Source: Streptomyces sp. DSM 15324 (GTDB lineage Bacteria; Actinomycetota; Actinomycetes; Streptomycetales; Streptomycetaceae). From it: a stretch of 64,000 nucleotides of DNA. The stretch is from NCBI RefSeq assembly GCF_001514285.1, contig NZ_KQ949032.1, positions 186,001 to 250,000 of the forward strand, written 5' to 3'. Under the pieces are notes generated by a model. The model was not told the origin of the DNA. It saw nothing but the letters and a program-made list of their open reading frames with translations, and searched no databases. Positions 63,507-64,000 of this stretch are shown here, piece after piece (position 1 is the stretch's first letter; every line of letters starts with the position of its first letter). The translations under genes and the position numbers were made by a program.

Positions 63507-64000
63507 TCAGCTCAGCGTCACCTGGCGGTTGGTGAGCCCGCCGCGCGCCCGGCGCTCCTCGGGCGTCAGCGGTGCCTCCGAGGCCAGGGCCGCCGCGAGC
63601 CGCTCGGCGAACTCGGCGGCCGGCTTCTCGACGTCGTCCGCCGAGACCCCGCTCGGCAGGTCCCAGACCGGCACGGTCAGGCCGTGCGCCCGGAAGGAGC
63701 CCACCAGACGGGTCCCCTCACCGAGGCTGGAACGTCCCGCCGCGTGCAGTCGCGCGAGAGCGTCCAGGAGCCTCTCCTCCGGGTGCGGCATGACCCACCG
63801 CAGGTGGTTCTTGTCCGGGGTCTCGCACCAGTAGGCGGAGTCCACCCCGGTCAGCTTCACGGTCGGGATCGCCGCCGCGTTGGCCCGCTCCAGGGAGGCG
63901 GAGACGTCCGGGGAGGCGTTCTCCGGGTCCGGCACCCAGAACTCGAAACCGTCGTGCACAACTGGCTCGAACACGCCTTCGGCGTCGAGCAGATCCTGCA
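63507..64000 (-). CDS. DUF5926-family protein, 5' end beyond the window
   Basis: The last 164 or so codons of a minus-strand gene that stays open to base 64000. Visible sequence includes FEPVVHDGFEFWVPDPEN, AYWCETPDKNHLRWVMPH and a C-terminal helical region LTPEERRARGGLTNRQVTLS. These match DUF5926, a Streptomyces family of unknown function. The upstream part is missing, so the domain layout and start cannot be given. Confidence 0.7.
   Translation of the reverse strand, partial: QDLLDAEGVFEPVVHDGFEFWVPDPENASPDVSASLERANAAAIPTVKLTGVDSAYWCETPDKNHLRWVMPHPEERLLDALARLHAAGRSSLGEGTRLVGSFRAHGLTVPVWDLPSGVSADDVEKPAAEFAERLAAALASEAPLTPEERRARGGLTNRQVTLS

Overview
The window is high-GC actinobacterial DNA and almost certainly a Streptomyces chromosome near the replication origin. 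The evidence is the sporulation pair ssgR-ssgA, PtpA, the fused CydCD protein, a GlxA-type copper-delivery operon (ycnI-sco-ecuC-copCD-dtpA), and nine copies or near-copies of the Streptomyces ParB site parS (GTTTCACGTGAAAC). The gene order rpsF-ssb-rpsR-rplI-MATE-dnaB ... ptpA ... ssgR-ssgA ... thiC ... hisC-cydABCD ... serS-pheA-dtpA matches what is known of the origin-proximal right side of S. coelicolor. No oriC or dnaA lies inside the window.

Layout. 1-7.4 kb: a small membrane protein, the rpsF-ssb-rpsR-rplI operon, a MATE exporter, dnaB behind a group of DnaA boxes, and a serine hydrolase. 7.4-15.5 kb: two GNAT acetyltransferases, a HAD phosphatase, a flavohemoglobin with a Pro-rich extension, a Nudix hydrolase beside a decayed LysR gene, ptpA coupled to a PLP lyase, a four-helix membrane protein, a cupin and a small DUF5326-type protein. 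15.6-24.4 kb: ssgR-ssgA, a His-rich YibE/F transporter, and a TPP riboswitch with thiC. The 3' end of thiC appears to have been swapped by a 1.3 kb insertion that carries a WD40-like gene. A VOC protein and a TerD-vWA fusion follow. 24.5-37 kb: a membrane protein, a metallophosphatase, two tandem-repeat arrays, a LacI regulator, hisC, the Rex-controlled cydAB-cydCD cluster and an M23 peptidase. 37-46 kb: a HAD phosphatase, an F420-type oxidoreductase, KptA, an EphD-like hydrolase/SDR fusion and a four-gene ABC operon. 46-56.4 kb: tRNA-Ser(GCU), a HAD phosphatase coupled to serS, a second DnaA-box cluster, pheA and the copper operon. 56.6-64 kb: an anti-sigma-like ATPase, a CitG/MdcB homologue, aminopeptidase P, a SpoIIE-type phosphatase lacking a metal ligand, an orphan Prim-Pol-like protein, a secreted protein and the 3' part of a DUF5926 gene.

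How it fits together. Most genes are housekeeping: translation, replication, thiamine, histidine and phenylalanine synthesis, and respiration. Others serve development: SsgA, PtpA and DtpA. Two chromosome-maintenance layers are written over this gene map. ParB sites sit in odd places: inside a riboswitch, inside a terminator, over a start codon and inside a coding sequence. DnaA boxes cluster in three intergenic regions. These overlays and the thiC 3'-end replacement are the most unusual content. I saw no phage, biosynthetic cluster, CRISPR array or complete defence system.
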